A stretch of DNA of 64,000 nucleotides from Aptenodytes patagonicus (taxonomy: Eukaryota; Chordata; Aves; Sphenisciformes; Spheniscidae): contig NW_027472020.1 in the NCBI RefSeq assembly GCF_965638725.1, positions 434,001 through 498,000 on the forward strand. The letters are read 5' to 3'. Numbering within the stretch: the first letter of the stretch is position 1; every line of letters begins with the position of its first letter. The notes under the pieces are model-generated. The model had not been told where the DNA came from. It saw only the letters and a list, made by a program, of their open reading frames with translations, and ran no database searches. Positions 1 through 10,689 of the stretch are shown one piece after another. The position numbers and the translations under genes are program-made.

Positions 1-409
1 TGCAGGGAAGGGCTACTCGTGCCCACGCAGTCGGCACAGCTTGGCTGAGCCTGAAAGAGAGCTGGGAGCAATCGCCGGCGGTCACCTCCGCTCCTTCCCC
101 CAAGAGCATCCCCAGGCTGCAGAGGTCGGGGTCAGTCCCTGCCTCAGGGGTAGAAGGTTTTGGGACGGACAAAAGGCTGAAGCAGGGATGCCGGGAGGCC
201 CAGGGGCCGTGCAGTGGGAGCGGCAGGGCTGGCAGCACCACGGTCTGTTCTGTCTGTTGGCTGCTAAGGACTCTCTGGGGTTGCTGGCTCTGGCCTTCTG
301 TTTGGGGGACTCCCAGGAGGGAATGTGGGGGTCCCTGTGTTCTGCCCCACCGCCAACAGCCTCCCCACTCCTCGTGGGTAGGGAAAGGGTTAACAAAAGA
401 AGAGCAGTC
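1..409. other. Unassigned DNA at window start
   Basis: No gene or known repeat was recognised. A 227-codon plus-strand frame opens at 41, but its only recognisable part lies downstream in the degenerate CR1 scrap, so the frame is not taken as a gene. Confidence 0.3.
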
Positions 410-625
410 AGTGGCTCAATGCCCAAGTGGAAACCAGCAAGGAGCTGTGTCCCTCAAGGGTCCATACTGGGACCTATACAGTTTAATATCAATGGCGTGG
501 ATAGTAGGATCGAGTACATCCTCAGCCAGGTTGCAGGTGACACCAAGCTGAGTGGTGCTGTCGATACGCTTGAGGGAAGGAATGCCATCCAGAGGGACCT
601 GCTTGCTTTTCTCCAAAACAGAAGT
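410..625 (+). mobile_element. Degenerate CR1 LINE reverse-transcriptase fragment
   Basis: The plus-strand translation contains a decayed match to the catalytic part of the CR1 reverse transcriptase seen at 6.9-7.0 kb. SCVPQGSILGPIQFNI corresponds to the GVPQGSVLG block. VAGDTKLSGAVDTLEGR corresponds to the [17 protein letters not shown] block, with the FADD tetrad changed to VAGD. Only about 70 codons remain and both ends are lost. It is far more diverged than the other CR1 pieces in the window and must be an older insertion. Confidence 0.75.
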
Positions 626-1013
626 ATTTCACATCCCAGAGAGGGGAAAAAAACACCCAAACCAAAAAAACCCAACTTTTCTTGTAAGAAAGATCCAAAA
701 TTGAACAAGAGGCACAGAGCATAACAGACCTTTCAGGAGGAGGAGTTTCAGGGAGAGTTTTCTGCTCACAAAGCCCCAGAGCCCCTGGGAAGAAAACTGA
801 TCATGACTACAGCCTCTGAAGACCCTTTTTCCCCTCCTCTGTTCTTACTCAGGGTTACACCCAAGGCTTGAACGTGGAGGTTCTGCAGCAGTTGTACACC
901 CTTGCACAGGTTCAACACAGCCTGAACTGCATCACTCCCCCCCAGGGCGCTAATTGCCTGCGAGCAATTTAGTGAGTGTGGACTGAAACTCCCTGTAGTT
1001 TCACACTAGATGC
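626..1013. other. Unassigned DNA
   Basis: Non-repetitive sequence between the CR1 scrap and the first LTR. No exon, repeat or RNA gene was recognised. Confidence 0.3.
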
Positions 1014-1561
1014 TGTTGTAGTTTAACCCGGCAGGCAGCTAAACAGCTAACCAGACAGCCATTTGCTCACCGCCCCCCTCCCCAGTGGGATGGGGGAGAG
1101 AATCAGGGAAAAAAAAGTAAAATTTGTGGGTTGAGATAATGACAGTTTAATAGGACAGAAAAGGAAGGGAAAATAATAATAATGATAAAAGAATATACAA
1201 AATAAGTGATGCACAATGCAGTTGCTCACCACCTGCTGACCAATGCCCAGCCAGTACCTGAGCAGTGGTCCCCGTCCCCCAGCTAACTCCCCCCAGTTTA
1301 TATACTGAGCATGACGTCACATGGTATGGAATGTCCCTTTGGCCAGTTTGGCTGTGCCCCCTCCCAGCTTCTTGTGCACCTCCAGCCTTCTCAGTCGGTA
1401 GAGTATGGGAAACTGAAAAGTCCTTGACTAGTGTAAGCACTACTTAGCAACAACTAAAACATCGGTGTGTTATCAACATTATTCTCATCCTAAATCCAAA
1501 ACACAGCACTCTACCAGCTACTAGGAAGAAAATTAACTCTATACCAGCCGAAACCAGGGCA
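1014..1561 (-). mobile_element. Solo LTR A, abundant avian ERV family, minus orientation
   Basis: On the minus strand this 548-bp element starts near TGCCCTGGTTTCGGCT and ends TTAAACTACAACA, giving TG...CA ends. Inside, read on the minus strand, are a TATATAAACTGG TATA box (about 1297-1305), the block GTGACGTCATGCTCAG and an ATTAAA-type poly(A) signal before the TTATCTCAACCCA block. The same order of blocks is seen in LTRs C, D and E, which defines the family within the window. No internal retroviral genes flank it, so it is a solo LTR. A clean target-site duplication was not seen. The family resembles ERVL-type LTRs common in birds; the exact name is not assigned. Confidence 0.85.
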
Positions 1562-2429
1562 TGTGTAAAATGGGGATAGCGCATATAACTGAAAGTGATC
1601 CTACTTAACTTCTAATGTAGAAGTTTTGCAAACAGTAGGTTTCTACTAAGGATAGTATTTTTTCTGTCTGTTAACTTCTACATTTTAGTTGTAGATGCCT
1701 ATATCGTTGTCACCGGTTCCTCAAGAAATAATCTTAGAATCTCTCACATACAGCCAGTTGAACAGCCTGTCAGAGGAAATAAGGTAAAACGAGTACACTC
1801 TGAGTTAAAGTTTTCATACAAGTTTGTAATTGTTTTACCTGTCTACTAATACTATTTAATAGAAAGATTTAAATCAGTACAGAGAATTCCACACTGAACA
1901 TCTAGTTCTGCAAACATCAGCACTGAGCATATATTATTCTGATATTAAATACAGGCGGATGCCTCTTGGAAAACTTTTGTTTCTTCATAGAATGCTTTTC
2001 CATTTTTTTCCATTGTCTGGAATACTTTTTATATTCCTCTTTCCCTTTTTTTCTGTCCTAGGATGTGTGAATGTAGATTCTCACCTTCTGCTCTCCCATT
2101 TGGGAGAGAGAGGGAAATCCACGTGTTTACTTTTTTCTAGTTGGGGGGAGAGCAAAGTGGTTTTGGCTATTGATGTGATTCAGAGCAGCAAGTGGAGGGA
2201 GACAGATGTGTTGGCTGTGGGTTTTTTAATGCAATACTTGCAGAATCAAGAGAAAAAAACCCACCTTCCCTGGGAGCTTAGGAAGGTGCAATAATAGGTT
2301 TCTAAAGGGAATGTCTTTCAGAGTTTGCCAGTAGCCACCAATTTTTTTTTACTTAAGGGGATTTTACTCCTAACATTCATCTTTTAGATGGACTTTTTCA
2401 AGTGAAAAATGTGTTTTTATTTTGTGCAG
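1562..2429 (+). other. Unassigned DNA with one possible exon at about 1689-1784
   Basis: Mostly AT-rich non-coding sequence. A stretch after a pyrimidine-rich TTCTACATTTTAG (acceptor AG 1687-1688) stays open and ends in AAG followed by GTAAAA, as an exon would. It precedes the USP42-like exon at 2430 on the same strand and could be an upstream exon of that copy, but the translation was not recognised. A 111-codon frame at 1959-2294 is probably chance. Confidence 0.3.
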
Positions 2430-3650
2430 TGCCCCTGGACCTCAGAAATAATCTGAGAATGATGCTCTTGTGGAAACTGTAGTGATGGAAGCACTGTTTG
2501 CCTATGAAGAATCCAGGAAGGTTCCTTCCAACTTTAGCTGTGAGATTGAGAACCTTTTTACTCAATCAGATTCTGAAACCATTTCTATGAAAGAAGTAGT
2601 TGCTGAAAGTATTATAACAAAAGCTGATAATGCGCATCCCAATATCAATGGTCAGCACAAGGTCAGGAAAAAATCCTTGGACACTGAAGATGAATTCCTT
2701 GGGCAGTGTGAGTCTGAAGACAGTAGAGGCAAAGACAAACGAAGAAGATCAAAAGACCCTGAACTCATTTCAACAGAAAACCCTTTGTACATCAAAGGGT
2801 CTCCTGAGAGCAAAGAGAAATTAGGGCAAACTTCCTCTATAAAGTCTGACATTGAATGTATTTCTAAAAAACTTGCATCTCTAGATATTACAGATAAATG
2901 CCAAGATACAAAGGACAATTCTAATAACTACGTAGAGGTACCACCTGTTAATGGCTCTTCTATTACAAAGCTGGATAAAGTTTTGGAGAGTCAATTTTCT
3001 AGGGAAAATGAGGGACTGAGTAATAAAAAATGTGAAGAAGATAAACATAGGAAAAAAGAAAAAAATACACAACTCTAAAAAAATGACAAAGAGCACTACC
3101 GAAAGAATAGAGAAAACTCAGACACTGAAGAGAGGGAAAAGGAGAAGCAAACCAGAAACATTCCCACAAGAGGAGGTGCTCTCACAGTGTGGAAACAAGT
3201 AAGCAAAATCGTCATAAGCAGGAGTATTGCAATGAAAGCAAGTACAGATCTTCCCATAATGAAAGAAACAGTCCAAATAATGTCAGAAGCTCAGGAAAAT
3301 ATACTCGTTATAAATCCTGAAGCAGAGAAAGAACAGAACAAGACAGGAATAGGTATTATCATTCCCAAGGAGAGAGAACTTGGAGCAGAGAAAGATACTA
3401 TCAAGATGAACCACGGAGATGGGAAAAATGCAGATACTACAATGATTATTATTCCTCTCACGGAACAAGAGATGGTACAAAGTCCTCTCATTGTGATAAA
3501 GACTTGACAAAGCAAGTCAAGCTTACAACAACAGGTCATATAAGGATTATCATTGCAAAAGCAGATGGCCTCACAATGCACTCTCTAGAGAGGAAGATGT
3601 ACATCACTTCAGCAGCCACAGAGAAAACTTACATCATTGTTCAGCTCCTG
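2430..3650 (+). pseudogene. USP42-like ubiquitin hydrolase, C-terminal exon, broken copy 1
   Basis: The exon follows a TTTTGTGCAG splice acceptor. It encodes a lysine-, serine- and arginine-rich tail with blocks such as DKEHYRKNRENSDTEE, HSVETSKQNRHKQEY and RERYYQDEPRRWEKCRYYND. This basic, low-complexity nuclear-protein style and the last block resemble my recollection of the C-terminal region of USP42, a nuclear deubiquitinase. The assignment is strengthened by a paralogous copy at 41.1-41.9 kb that lies just after USP catalytic exons. Reading is broken by in-frame stops at 2449, 3076 and 3318 and by a frame change near 3175-3183, so it is a pseudogene. The catalytic domain is not nearby and would lie before the window, if present. 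The 3' boundary is uncertain because the GC-rich sequence after 3650 changes character. Confidence 0.6.
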
Positions 3651-3718
3651 GGGACCCCAGAACAGGTGGTGCAGCTCCCCCGTGGGGTGCAGCTCCCACC
3701 CATGGTGCAGCTCCCTGC

Positions 3719-4932
3719 ATGCCTGCTTCCTGTCCCCCTGCCTACGGCTGGGGACAGCAGGTGGTGACGAGGATGCTGGTGCCCCACCAGCCGATGGGGC
3801 TGGGGCTGTGGGCTGTGGTCCAGGGGGAGTCCCTGTACCCCATGGGCTCCTACCCTCTGCACACTGCTGCCCGCCCCAGCCCCCGCCACCCCACTGCCCC
3901 GCAGCTCAGCATTGGGTGCAGGGCCCCCCTGTGCTCCACACCCTGCCTGGCAGCGTCCAGAAGCCATCAGAGGCCTCTAACAAGGACAGGGCAGCCATCA
4001 AGGACAGTGTCCCTGCCGCCAGCCCCCACCAGACCGCCCTGGCTCCACCAAATGGCAGAACCACGATGAAGCCCAAAGGTGAGTTTTGGGGGGGTGGCAG
4101 AGCCTGCAGGTGGGCGGCCAAGCTGAGGAAAGCTTGCATCGCCCTGGGGTTGCGTTGGTTTTTTTTGCTTTTTCAGCAGCGGTGACCACCCTGGCAGCCC
4201 TGGGGAGGCCTGCGGACCTGCCCGAGCAGGGGTCAGCCGCCTTCGCTGAGGCCTTTCTTGAGCAGGCAGAGGACACCACCGTCAACCAGATGCTCACCCC
4301 GCTTGACACCGTGGACGGCACAGACACCGTCCCTGACGTCTCCGACAGCCCCAGCTTGACCGCCTTTCTCCATGAGCTCCCCGACCTCTCTGAGTATATG
4401 GCGGAGGGCATCTGCCCCAAGGAGCAAGCGGTGGTGGTGGGAGTAGGGGACAGCGATGACACCGTCCCTGATGTCCCCGACGTCCTCAACTTGACCACGT
4501 CCCTCAACAAGCTCTCTGACCGCTCCGAGTACAGGGCAGAGAGCGTCTGCACCAAGGAGCGAGCGGTGGTGGTGATGCTGGGGGACAGCGAGGACACTGT
4601 CCCTGATGTCCCCGACATCCCTGATGCCCTCGATGCCCCCAACTGCACTGCTTTCCTCAAACAGCTCCCCAACTTCTCGGAGTACAGCGCAGAGGGCAAC
4701 TGCCCCGAGGACCGAGTGGCGGCAACGATGCTGGGGGATGCCAACGCCTCCTGCGGGGGGTGGGGTGGGGGTGGCGACGTCCCCCTTGCTGGATGACAAG
4801 AGGAAGCAGGGCAAGGTGGCGGTGGTCCTCCCCACCTGGCTGCCAGAGAGTCCTGGGGAGCCTTCTCAGGAGAGTCCTATGGAGACTTCGAAGGAGAGTC
4901 CTATAGAGAGTCCCTTGAAGGGTTGCCCATGA
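3719..4932 (+). CDS. Two-exon candidate gene with three acidic 45-residue repeats, unrecognised
   Basis: Exon 1 is proline-rich and ends at 4078 with donor GTGAGT. A 98-bp intron ends in a T-rich tract and TTTTTCAG at 4169-4176, and exon 2 starts at 4177. The frame that is open before the donor joins, in phase, the frame that is open after the acceptor, which supports real splicing. Exon 2 carries three tandem units starting at 4323, 4458 and 4593. The spacing is exactly 135 bp, and the third unit has a 12-bp insertion. Each unit has the form DTVPDV..., a leucine-rich FLxxLPxxSEY segment, a Cys-Pro/Thr-Lys/Glu block and a GDS end. Two frame breaks are suspected: near 3915-3935 in a C run, and near 4755-4770 in a G run. 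After the second, another frame continues (LLDDKRKQGKVAVVLPTW) and ends at 4932 after short SPxE repeats. Composition suggests an acidic regulatory protein. The family was not recognised and the start codon is uncertain. Confidence 0.45.
4079..4176 (+). other. Short intron of the acidic-repeat gene
   Basis: GTGAGT donor at 4079 and a T-rich tract ending TTTTTCAG at 4176. The 1-base/2-base split codon across the intron makes GCA and keeps both flanking frames open. Confidence 0.5.
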
Positions 4933-5976
4933 AATGGAAGAATGAACTGAAATGGAAGAATGAAATGAAAGAATGAAAGTATGAAAAGAAAGAATGAAAT
5001 GAAATGAAATGAAACAATGAAATAATGAAATGAAAGAATGAAAGAATAAAATAATGAAATAACAAAAGAATGAATTAAGAGAATGAAATGAATGAAATGC
5101 AATGAAAAAAAATTAAATGTAATAACTTATTGAAAGAATGAAATTAAGTGAAAGAATGAAATGTAAGAATGAAATTAAATGTAAAGATGAGTTGAAAGAA
5201 TGAAATGAAAGAATGAAAGAATGAAATGAATGAATGAAATAATAAAATGAAAGAAATAAGGAAATAAGGAAATAAGGAAATGAAATGAAATTGAACGGAA
5301 GAATGAAATGAAATGAAACAATGAAATGACATGAAAGAATGAAATGATTAAATAAAAAGAATGAAATGAAATAATTAAATAAAAAATGAAATACTAAAAT
5401 GAAATTATGAAATGAAATGAAATAATGAAAGAATGAAATGACATGAAATGAAATCATGAAATGAAATGATATAAAATGAAAGAATGAAATGAAAGAATGA
5501 AATGAAATGAAATAATGAAATGAAATTAATCAAAAGAATGAAATTAAATGAAAGAATGAAATGAAAGAATGAAAGGATGAAATGAAACAAGAAATGAAAT
5601 AATTAAATGAATCAAAATAATGAAATGAAATTTAAAAAAAGCAATAATACAATGAAATTTTGAAATGAAATGAAAGAATGAAATATTGAAATGAAATCAT
5701 AAAATGAAATTATATGAAACCATGAAATGAAATGAAATGATCAGATGACATAAAATGAACGATGAAAAGAAATTAAATGATGGCATGAAATGAAATAATG
5801 AATGAAATGAAATATAATGAAATGAAATGAAAGAATACAATTAAATGTAATAATGAATTGAAAGAATGAAATTAAATGAACGAATTGAAGAATGAATTGA
5901 AATAATGAAATGAAATGAAATCAAATGAGATGAAATTAAATGAACGAATGAAAGAATGAAATCATGAAATGAAATC
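4933..5976. repeat. GAAAT / GAATGAAAT pentanucleotide-type array, left part
   Basis: About 1 kb of imperfect tandem GAAAT and GAATGAAAT units. The many Ser/Phe/His-rich minus-strand reading frames here are products of the repeat and not genes. The same array resumes at 8668 after the CR1, so it was one array before the insertion. Confidence 0.95.
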
Positions 5977-6066
5977 ATCATAGAATCATAGAGTCATAGA
6001 ATCATTGAGGTTGGAAAAGACCTCTAAGATCATCGAGTCGAACCGTCGACCCAACACCACCACCCA

Positions 6067-7860
6067 CTAAACCATGTCCCTAAGCGCCTCATCTACACGT
6101 CTTTTAAATACCTCCAGGGATGGGGACTCAACCACTTCCCCGGGCAGCCTGTTCCAATGTTTAACCACTCTTTCAGTAAAGGAATTTTTCCTCACGTCCA
6201 ATCTAAACCTCCCCTGGCGCAACTTGAGGTCATTTCCTCTCGTCCTACCGCTAGTTACTTGGGAGAAGAGACCAACACCCACTTCGTTACAACCTCCTCT
6301 CAGGGAGTTGTAGAGAGCGATGAGGTCTTCTCTGAGCGTCCTCTTCTCCAGGCTAAACAACCCCAGTTCCCTCAGCTGCTCCTCATCAGACTTGTTCTCC
6401 AGACCCTTCACCAGCTCCGTTGCCCTTCTCTGGACACGCTCCAGCACCTCAACGTCCTTCTTGCAGTGAGGGGCCCAAAATTGAACACAGTATTCGAGGT
6501 GCGGCCTCACCAGTGCCAAGTACAGGGGCACGATCACTTCCCTACTCCTGCTGGCCACACTGTTTCTGATACAGGCCAGGATGCCATTGGCCTTCTTGGC
6601 CGCCTGGGCACACTGCCGGCTCATGTTCAGCCGGCTGTCGACCAACACCCCCAGGTCCTTTTCCGACAGGCAGCTTTCCAGCCACTCTTCCCCAAGCCTG
6701 TAGCGCTGCATGGGGTTGTTGTGGCCGAAGTGCAGGACCCGGCCCTTGGCCTTGTTGAACCTCATACAGTTGGCCTCGGCCCATCGATCCAGCCTGTCCA
6801 GGTCCCTCTGCAGAGCCTTCCTACCCTTGAGCAGATCAACACTCCCACCCAACTTGGTGTCGTCTGCAAACTTACTGAGGGTGCACTCGATCCCCTCGTC
6901 CAGATCATCGATAAAGATATTGAACAAGACACACCCCAAAACTGAGCCCTGGGGAACACCGCTCGTGACCGGCCGCCAACTGGATTGAACTCCATTCACC
7001 ACAACTCTCTGGGCCCGGCCGTCCAGCCAGTTTTTTACCCAGCGCAGAGTACACCTGTCTAAGCCGTGAGCCGCCAGCTTCTCTAGGAGAATGCTGTGGG
7101 AGACGGTGTCAAAGGCCTTACTGAAGTCCAGGCAGACCACATCCCCAGCCTTTCCCTCATCCACTAGGCGGGTCACCTGGTCATAGAAGGAGATCAGGTT
7201 GGTCAAGCAGGACCTGCCTCTCATGAACCCGTGCTGGCTGGGCCTGATCCCCTGGTTGTCCTGCACATGCTTTGTGAGCGCCCTCAAGATGAACCGCTCC
7301 ATAATCTTCCCCGGCACCGAGGTCAGGCTGACAGGCCTGTAGTTCCCCAGATCCTCCTTCTGGCCCTTCTTGTAGATGGGCGTCACATTGGCAAGCCTCC
7401 AGTCGCCTGGGACCTCCCCTGTTAACCAGGACTGCTGATAAATGATGGAGAGTGGCTTGGTGAGCTCCTCTGCCAGCTCCCTCAGCACTCTTAGGTGGAT
7501 CCCATCCGGCCCCATAGACTTGTGAGCGTCCAGATGGTGTAGCAGGTCATTGACTGCTTCCTCTTGGATTACGGGGGGTTCATTCTGCTCGCCATCCCTG
7601 TCTTCCAGCTCAGGGGGCTGAATACCCTGAGGATAACAGGTCTGCCTGTTAAAGACTGAGGCAAAGAAGGCATTAAGTACCTCAGCCTTCTCCTCATCCT
7701 CGGTGACAATGTTCCTCCCTGCATCCAATAAAGGATGGAGATTCTCCTTGGCTCTCTTCTTGTCATTAATATATTTGTAAAAACTTTTTTTGTTGTCTCT
7801 AACGACAGCAGCCAGATTGTGTTCTAGCTGGGCTTTTGCTTTCTCATTTCCTCTCTGCAT
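6067..7860 (-). pseudogene. CR1-1 reverse transcriptase frame, 597 codons
   Basis: Open minus-strand frame covering the CR1 reverse transcriptase. It runs from a lysine-rich linker through the palm blocks [13 protein letters not shown] (about residues 242-253), GVPQGSVLG (301-309) and the catalytic FADD tetrad (331-334, near base 6859-6870), then the thumb and the C-terminal [15 protein letters not shown] region. The enzyme copies CR1 RNA into DNA at a nicked target. The key aspartates are all present. The domain itself is intact, but it is out of frame with the endonuclease upstream, so no full ORF2 protein can be made from this copy. Confidence 0.9.
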
Positions 7861-8153
7861 GACCTAACAAGATCCCTGTACTCTTCTTGAGTTGCCTGCC
7901 CCTTCTGCCACCAGTGGTAAACTCTCCTTTTTTTCCTGAGTCCCAGCAAGAGCTCCCTGTTCAGCCAGGCCGGTCGTCTTCCCCGCCCATTCTTCTTACG
8001 GCATACGGGGACAGCCTGCTCCTGTGCCTTTAAGACTTCCTTCTTGAAGATCGTCCAGCCTTCCTGGACCCCTTTGCCCTTCAGGACTGTCTCCCAAGGG
8101 ACTCTCTCAACCAGTGTCCTGAACAGGCCAAAGTCCGCCCTCCGGAAGTCCAT
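7824..8153 (-). pseudogene. CR1-1 linker between endonuclease and reverse transcriptase
   Basis: A 109-codon open segment in another frame than its neighbours. It matches the same linker in the 49.2-49.4 kb CR1 (FRRADFGLFRTLVERVPWE, then an Arg/Lys-rich NGRGRRPAWLNRELL block). The frame changes at both ends, near 8150 and near 7860, mark the two frameshifts in this copy. Confidence 0.85.
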
Positions 8154-8667
8154 GGTTGTGGTTTTGCTGCCCCCCTCCTTACTTCACCAAGAATCAAGAA
8201 TTCATTCATTTCATGGTCGCTAAGCCCAAGACGGCCTCCAACCACCACATCTCCCACCAGTCCTTCTCTGTTTGTAAACAGCAGGTCGAGCGAGGCACCT
8301 CCCCTGGTAGGCTCACTTACCAGCTGTGTCAGGAAGTTGTCTTCCACACACTCCAGGAACCTCCTAGACTGCTTCCTCTCTGCTGTGTTGTATTTCCAGG
8401 AGATGTCCGGGAAGTTGAAGTCCCCCATGAGAACAAGGGCTAGCAATTGTGAGACTTCTGCCAGCTGCTTGTAGAATGCTTCATCCACCTCTTCATCCTG
8501 GTTGGGTGGTCTATAACAGACTCCCAGCAGGATATCTGCCTTGTTGGCCTTCCCCCTCATCCTTACCCATAAACACTCGACTGTATCATCATCACAATCG
8601 TTGAGCTCTAGACAATCGAAACACTCCCTAACATACAGGGCCACCCCACTGCCTCTCCTTCCTCGCC
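8140..8667 (-). pseudogene. CR1-1 endonuclease domain, 5'-truncated
   Basis: Apurinic-type endonuclease fragment that would nick target DNA. It holds VLMGDFNFPDISW with the catalytic GDFN block, the LDLLFTNREGLV block and the C-terminal LGLSDHEMN block with the catalytic SDH. The N-terminal endonuclease residues are missing because the element is truncated at 8667. The open frame extends artificially into the neighbouring pentanucleotide repeat. Confidence 0.88.
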
Positions 8668-9118
8668 TGAAATGAAATGAAAGAATGAAATATTGGAATG
8701 AAATGTATGAGAGAATGAAATAACAAAATGAAATAATGAATGAATGAAGGAATTGAAGAATTAAATGATAGAATGAAAAGAATGAAATTAAATGATGAAA
8801 TGAGATGAAATGATGAATGAAATAAAATGAAAGCATGAAATGAAATCATGAAATTAAATGTAATAATGAACTGAAAGAATGAAATTGAACGAAATGAAAG
8901 AATGAAAGAATGCAATGATATAATGAAATAATGAAATGGCATGAAAAGAAAGAATAAATTAAATTATTAAAAGAAAGAAAGAATGAAAGAATGAAAGAAT
9001 GAAAGAATGAAAGACTGAAATGGTATAATGAAAAGACATGAAGGAATGAACTGAGAATGAAATGAAATGAAATCATGAAATGAAAGAATGAAATAAAATG
9101 AAATAAAATGAAATGAAA
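8668..9118. repeat. GAAAT / GAATGAAAT array, right part
   Basis: Continuation of the pentanucleotide array that was split by CR1-1. The units are the same as at 4933-5976. Confidence 0.95.
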
Positions 9119-9199
9119 TCCTGTTTCCACTTGTATCCTTTGTGATATGTGTCCTTGAAAGTGTTTTTGGAGCTAAAAAACCACTGGCATTTCAGTCAA

Positions 9200-10689
9200 A
9201 TAACAGCCTGCAGCGACATAAACACCTGCACAGCTCACATTCCCACGTGTGTCCTATCAGGAACTGTGCCACAAGTGACATCAGAAGCACCTGAAGAAGC
9301 CAGGTGTCTGCGCCTGCCCTATGAGGTAGTAAGCCATCAGTGACATAAACAGCAGCACAAGCCGGGATACCGCCCCTGCCAGACAGCTACACAGCCACCA
9401 GTGACATCAAAACAGCAGCATAAGCCTGGTTCCCATGCCTGCCATAGCAGCTACTCAGCTACTTCTGACAGCACAAGCACCTGCATGGCAAGGTTCCCGT
9501 GCCTGTACTATGAGGTCGTAAGCCATCGGTGAGATAAACAGCTACACAAGTCAGGTTCCTGCACCTGTGCTATCAGGTACTGTGTAAGAACTGCCATCAG
9601 AAGCACTCTAAAAGCCAGGTTCCTGTGCCTCCCCTATGAGGTACTAAGCCCACAGACACATAAAGACCTGCACAGGTCAGGTTCCAGCACCTGCCCTATC
9701 AGGAACTGTGCCACAAGTGACATCAGAAGCACCTGAAGAAGCCAGGTGTCTGCACCTGCCCTACGAGGTAGTAAGCCATCAGTGACATAAACAGCAGCAT
9801 AAGCCGGGATACTGACCCTGCCATACGAGCTACACAGCCACCAGTGACATCAAAACAGCAGCATAAGCCTGGTTCCCATGCCTGCCACATCAGCTACTCA
9901 GCCATTTCTGACAGCACAAGCACCTGCATGGCAAGGTTACTGTGCCTGCACTATGAGGTGCTAAGCCATCGGTGAGCTAAACAGCTACACAAGCCAGGTT
10001 CCTGCACCAGTGCTGCCGGGTACTGTGCAAGAACTGCCATCAGAAGCACTCTAAAAGCCAGGTTCCCGCACCTCCCCTATGAGGTACTAAGCCCGCAGTG
10101 ACATCAACACCTACACAAGCCAGGTTCCTGCACCTGCCCTATCAGGCACGAAGCAAGCAGTGACATAAGCACCTACAGAAGCCAGGTTCCTGTGCATCCC
10201 TATGAGGTACTAAGCCAGCAGGGAAATAAGCACCTGCACAAGTCAGGCTCCCGCACTTGCCGTAGGAAATACACAGTCACCAGTGACATCAAAACAGCAG
10301 CATAGGCCTGGTTCCCGTGCCTGCCATAGCAGCTACTCAGCCGCTTCTGACAGCACAAGCATCTGAATGGCAAGGTTCCCGCGCCTGCCCTGTGAGGTAC
10401 TAAGCCAGTGGTGACATAAACACCTGCATGAGGGAGGGACCCATGCCTGCCCTGTGAGGTACTAAGCCAGTGGTGACATAAACACCTGCACAAGGGAGGG
10501 TTCCATGCCTGCCCTATGAGGTACTAAGCCAGCAGTGACATAAACAGTGGCACAAGCCGGGATACTGCACCTGCCATACGAGCTACACAGCCACCAGAGA
10601 CATCAAAAGAGCAGCATATGCCTGGTTCCCACACCTGCTATATCAGCTACTCAACCACTTCTGACAACACAAGCACCTGCATGTCAAGG
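9200..10689 (+). repeat. ~62-bp satellite array, segment 1
   Basis: Degenerate tandem units built around CAGTGACATAAACA, a CACCTGCACAAGCCAGGTTCC block and CCTGCCCTATGAGGTACTAAGCC. Adjacent unit starts at 10411, 10473 and 10535 are exactly 62 bp apart. A longer period is also visible: the block beginning GCCAGGTGTCTGC at 9299 recurs at 9741, 442 bp (about seven units) away. No coding potential is claimed. The array continues after the LTR at 11412. Confidence 0.93.

Larger units (their letters stand above)
5977..8667 (-). mobile_element. CR1 LINE, 5'-truncated, minus strand (CR1-1)
   Basis: Non-LTR retrotransposon of the CR1 clade. The 3' end on the minus strand carries ATTCTATG-type octamer repeats (about 5977-6002), the hallmark tail of CR1. 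The element begins inside the endonuclease domain and runs through reverse transcriptase to the 3' untranslated region, so it is 5'-truncated. It sits cleanly within the pentanucleotide array, which flanks both ends. The reading frame has two breaks only, so it is fairly young. It is very close in sequence to the CR1 at 48.9-51.0 kb. Confidence 0.97.

Noticed and set aside
41..724. 227-codon plus frame as one gene
   Set aside because: Its end is a degenerate CR1 fragment and the start has no recognisable domain.
1014..1561. 5-bp target duplication for LTR A
   Set aside because: GATGC before and TGTGT after do not match.
4866..5590. Ser/Phe/His-rich minus frames
   Set aside because: Translation of GAAAT units.
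6157..6945. 262-codon plus frame opposite the CR1 reverse transcriptase
   Set aside because: Antisense shadow of the CR1 coding strand.
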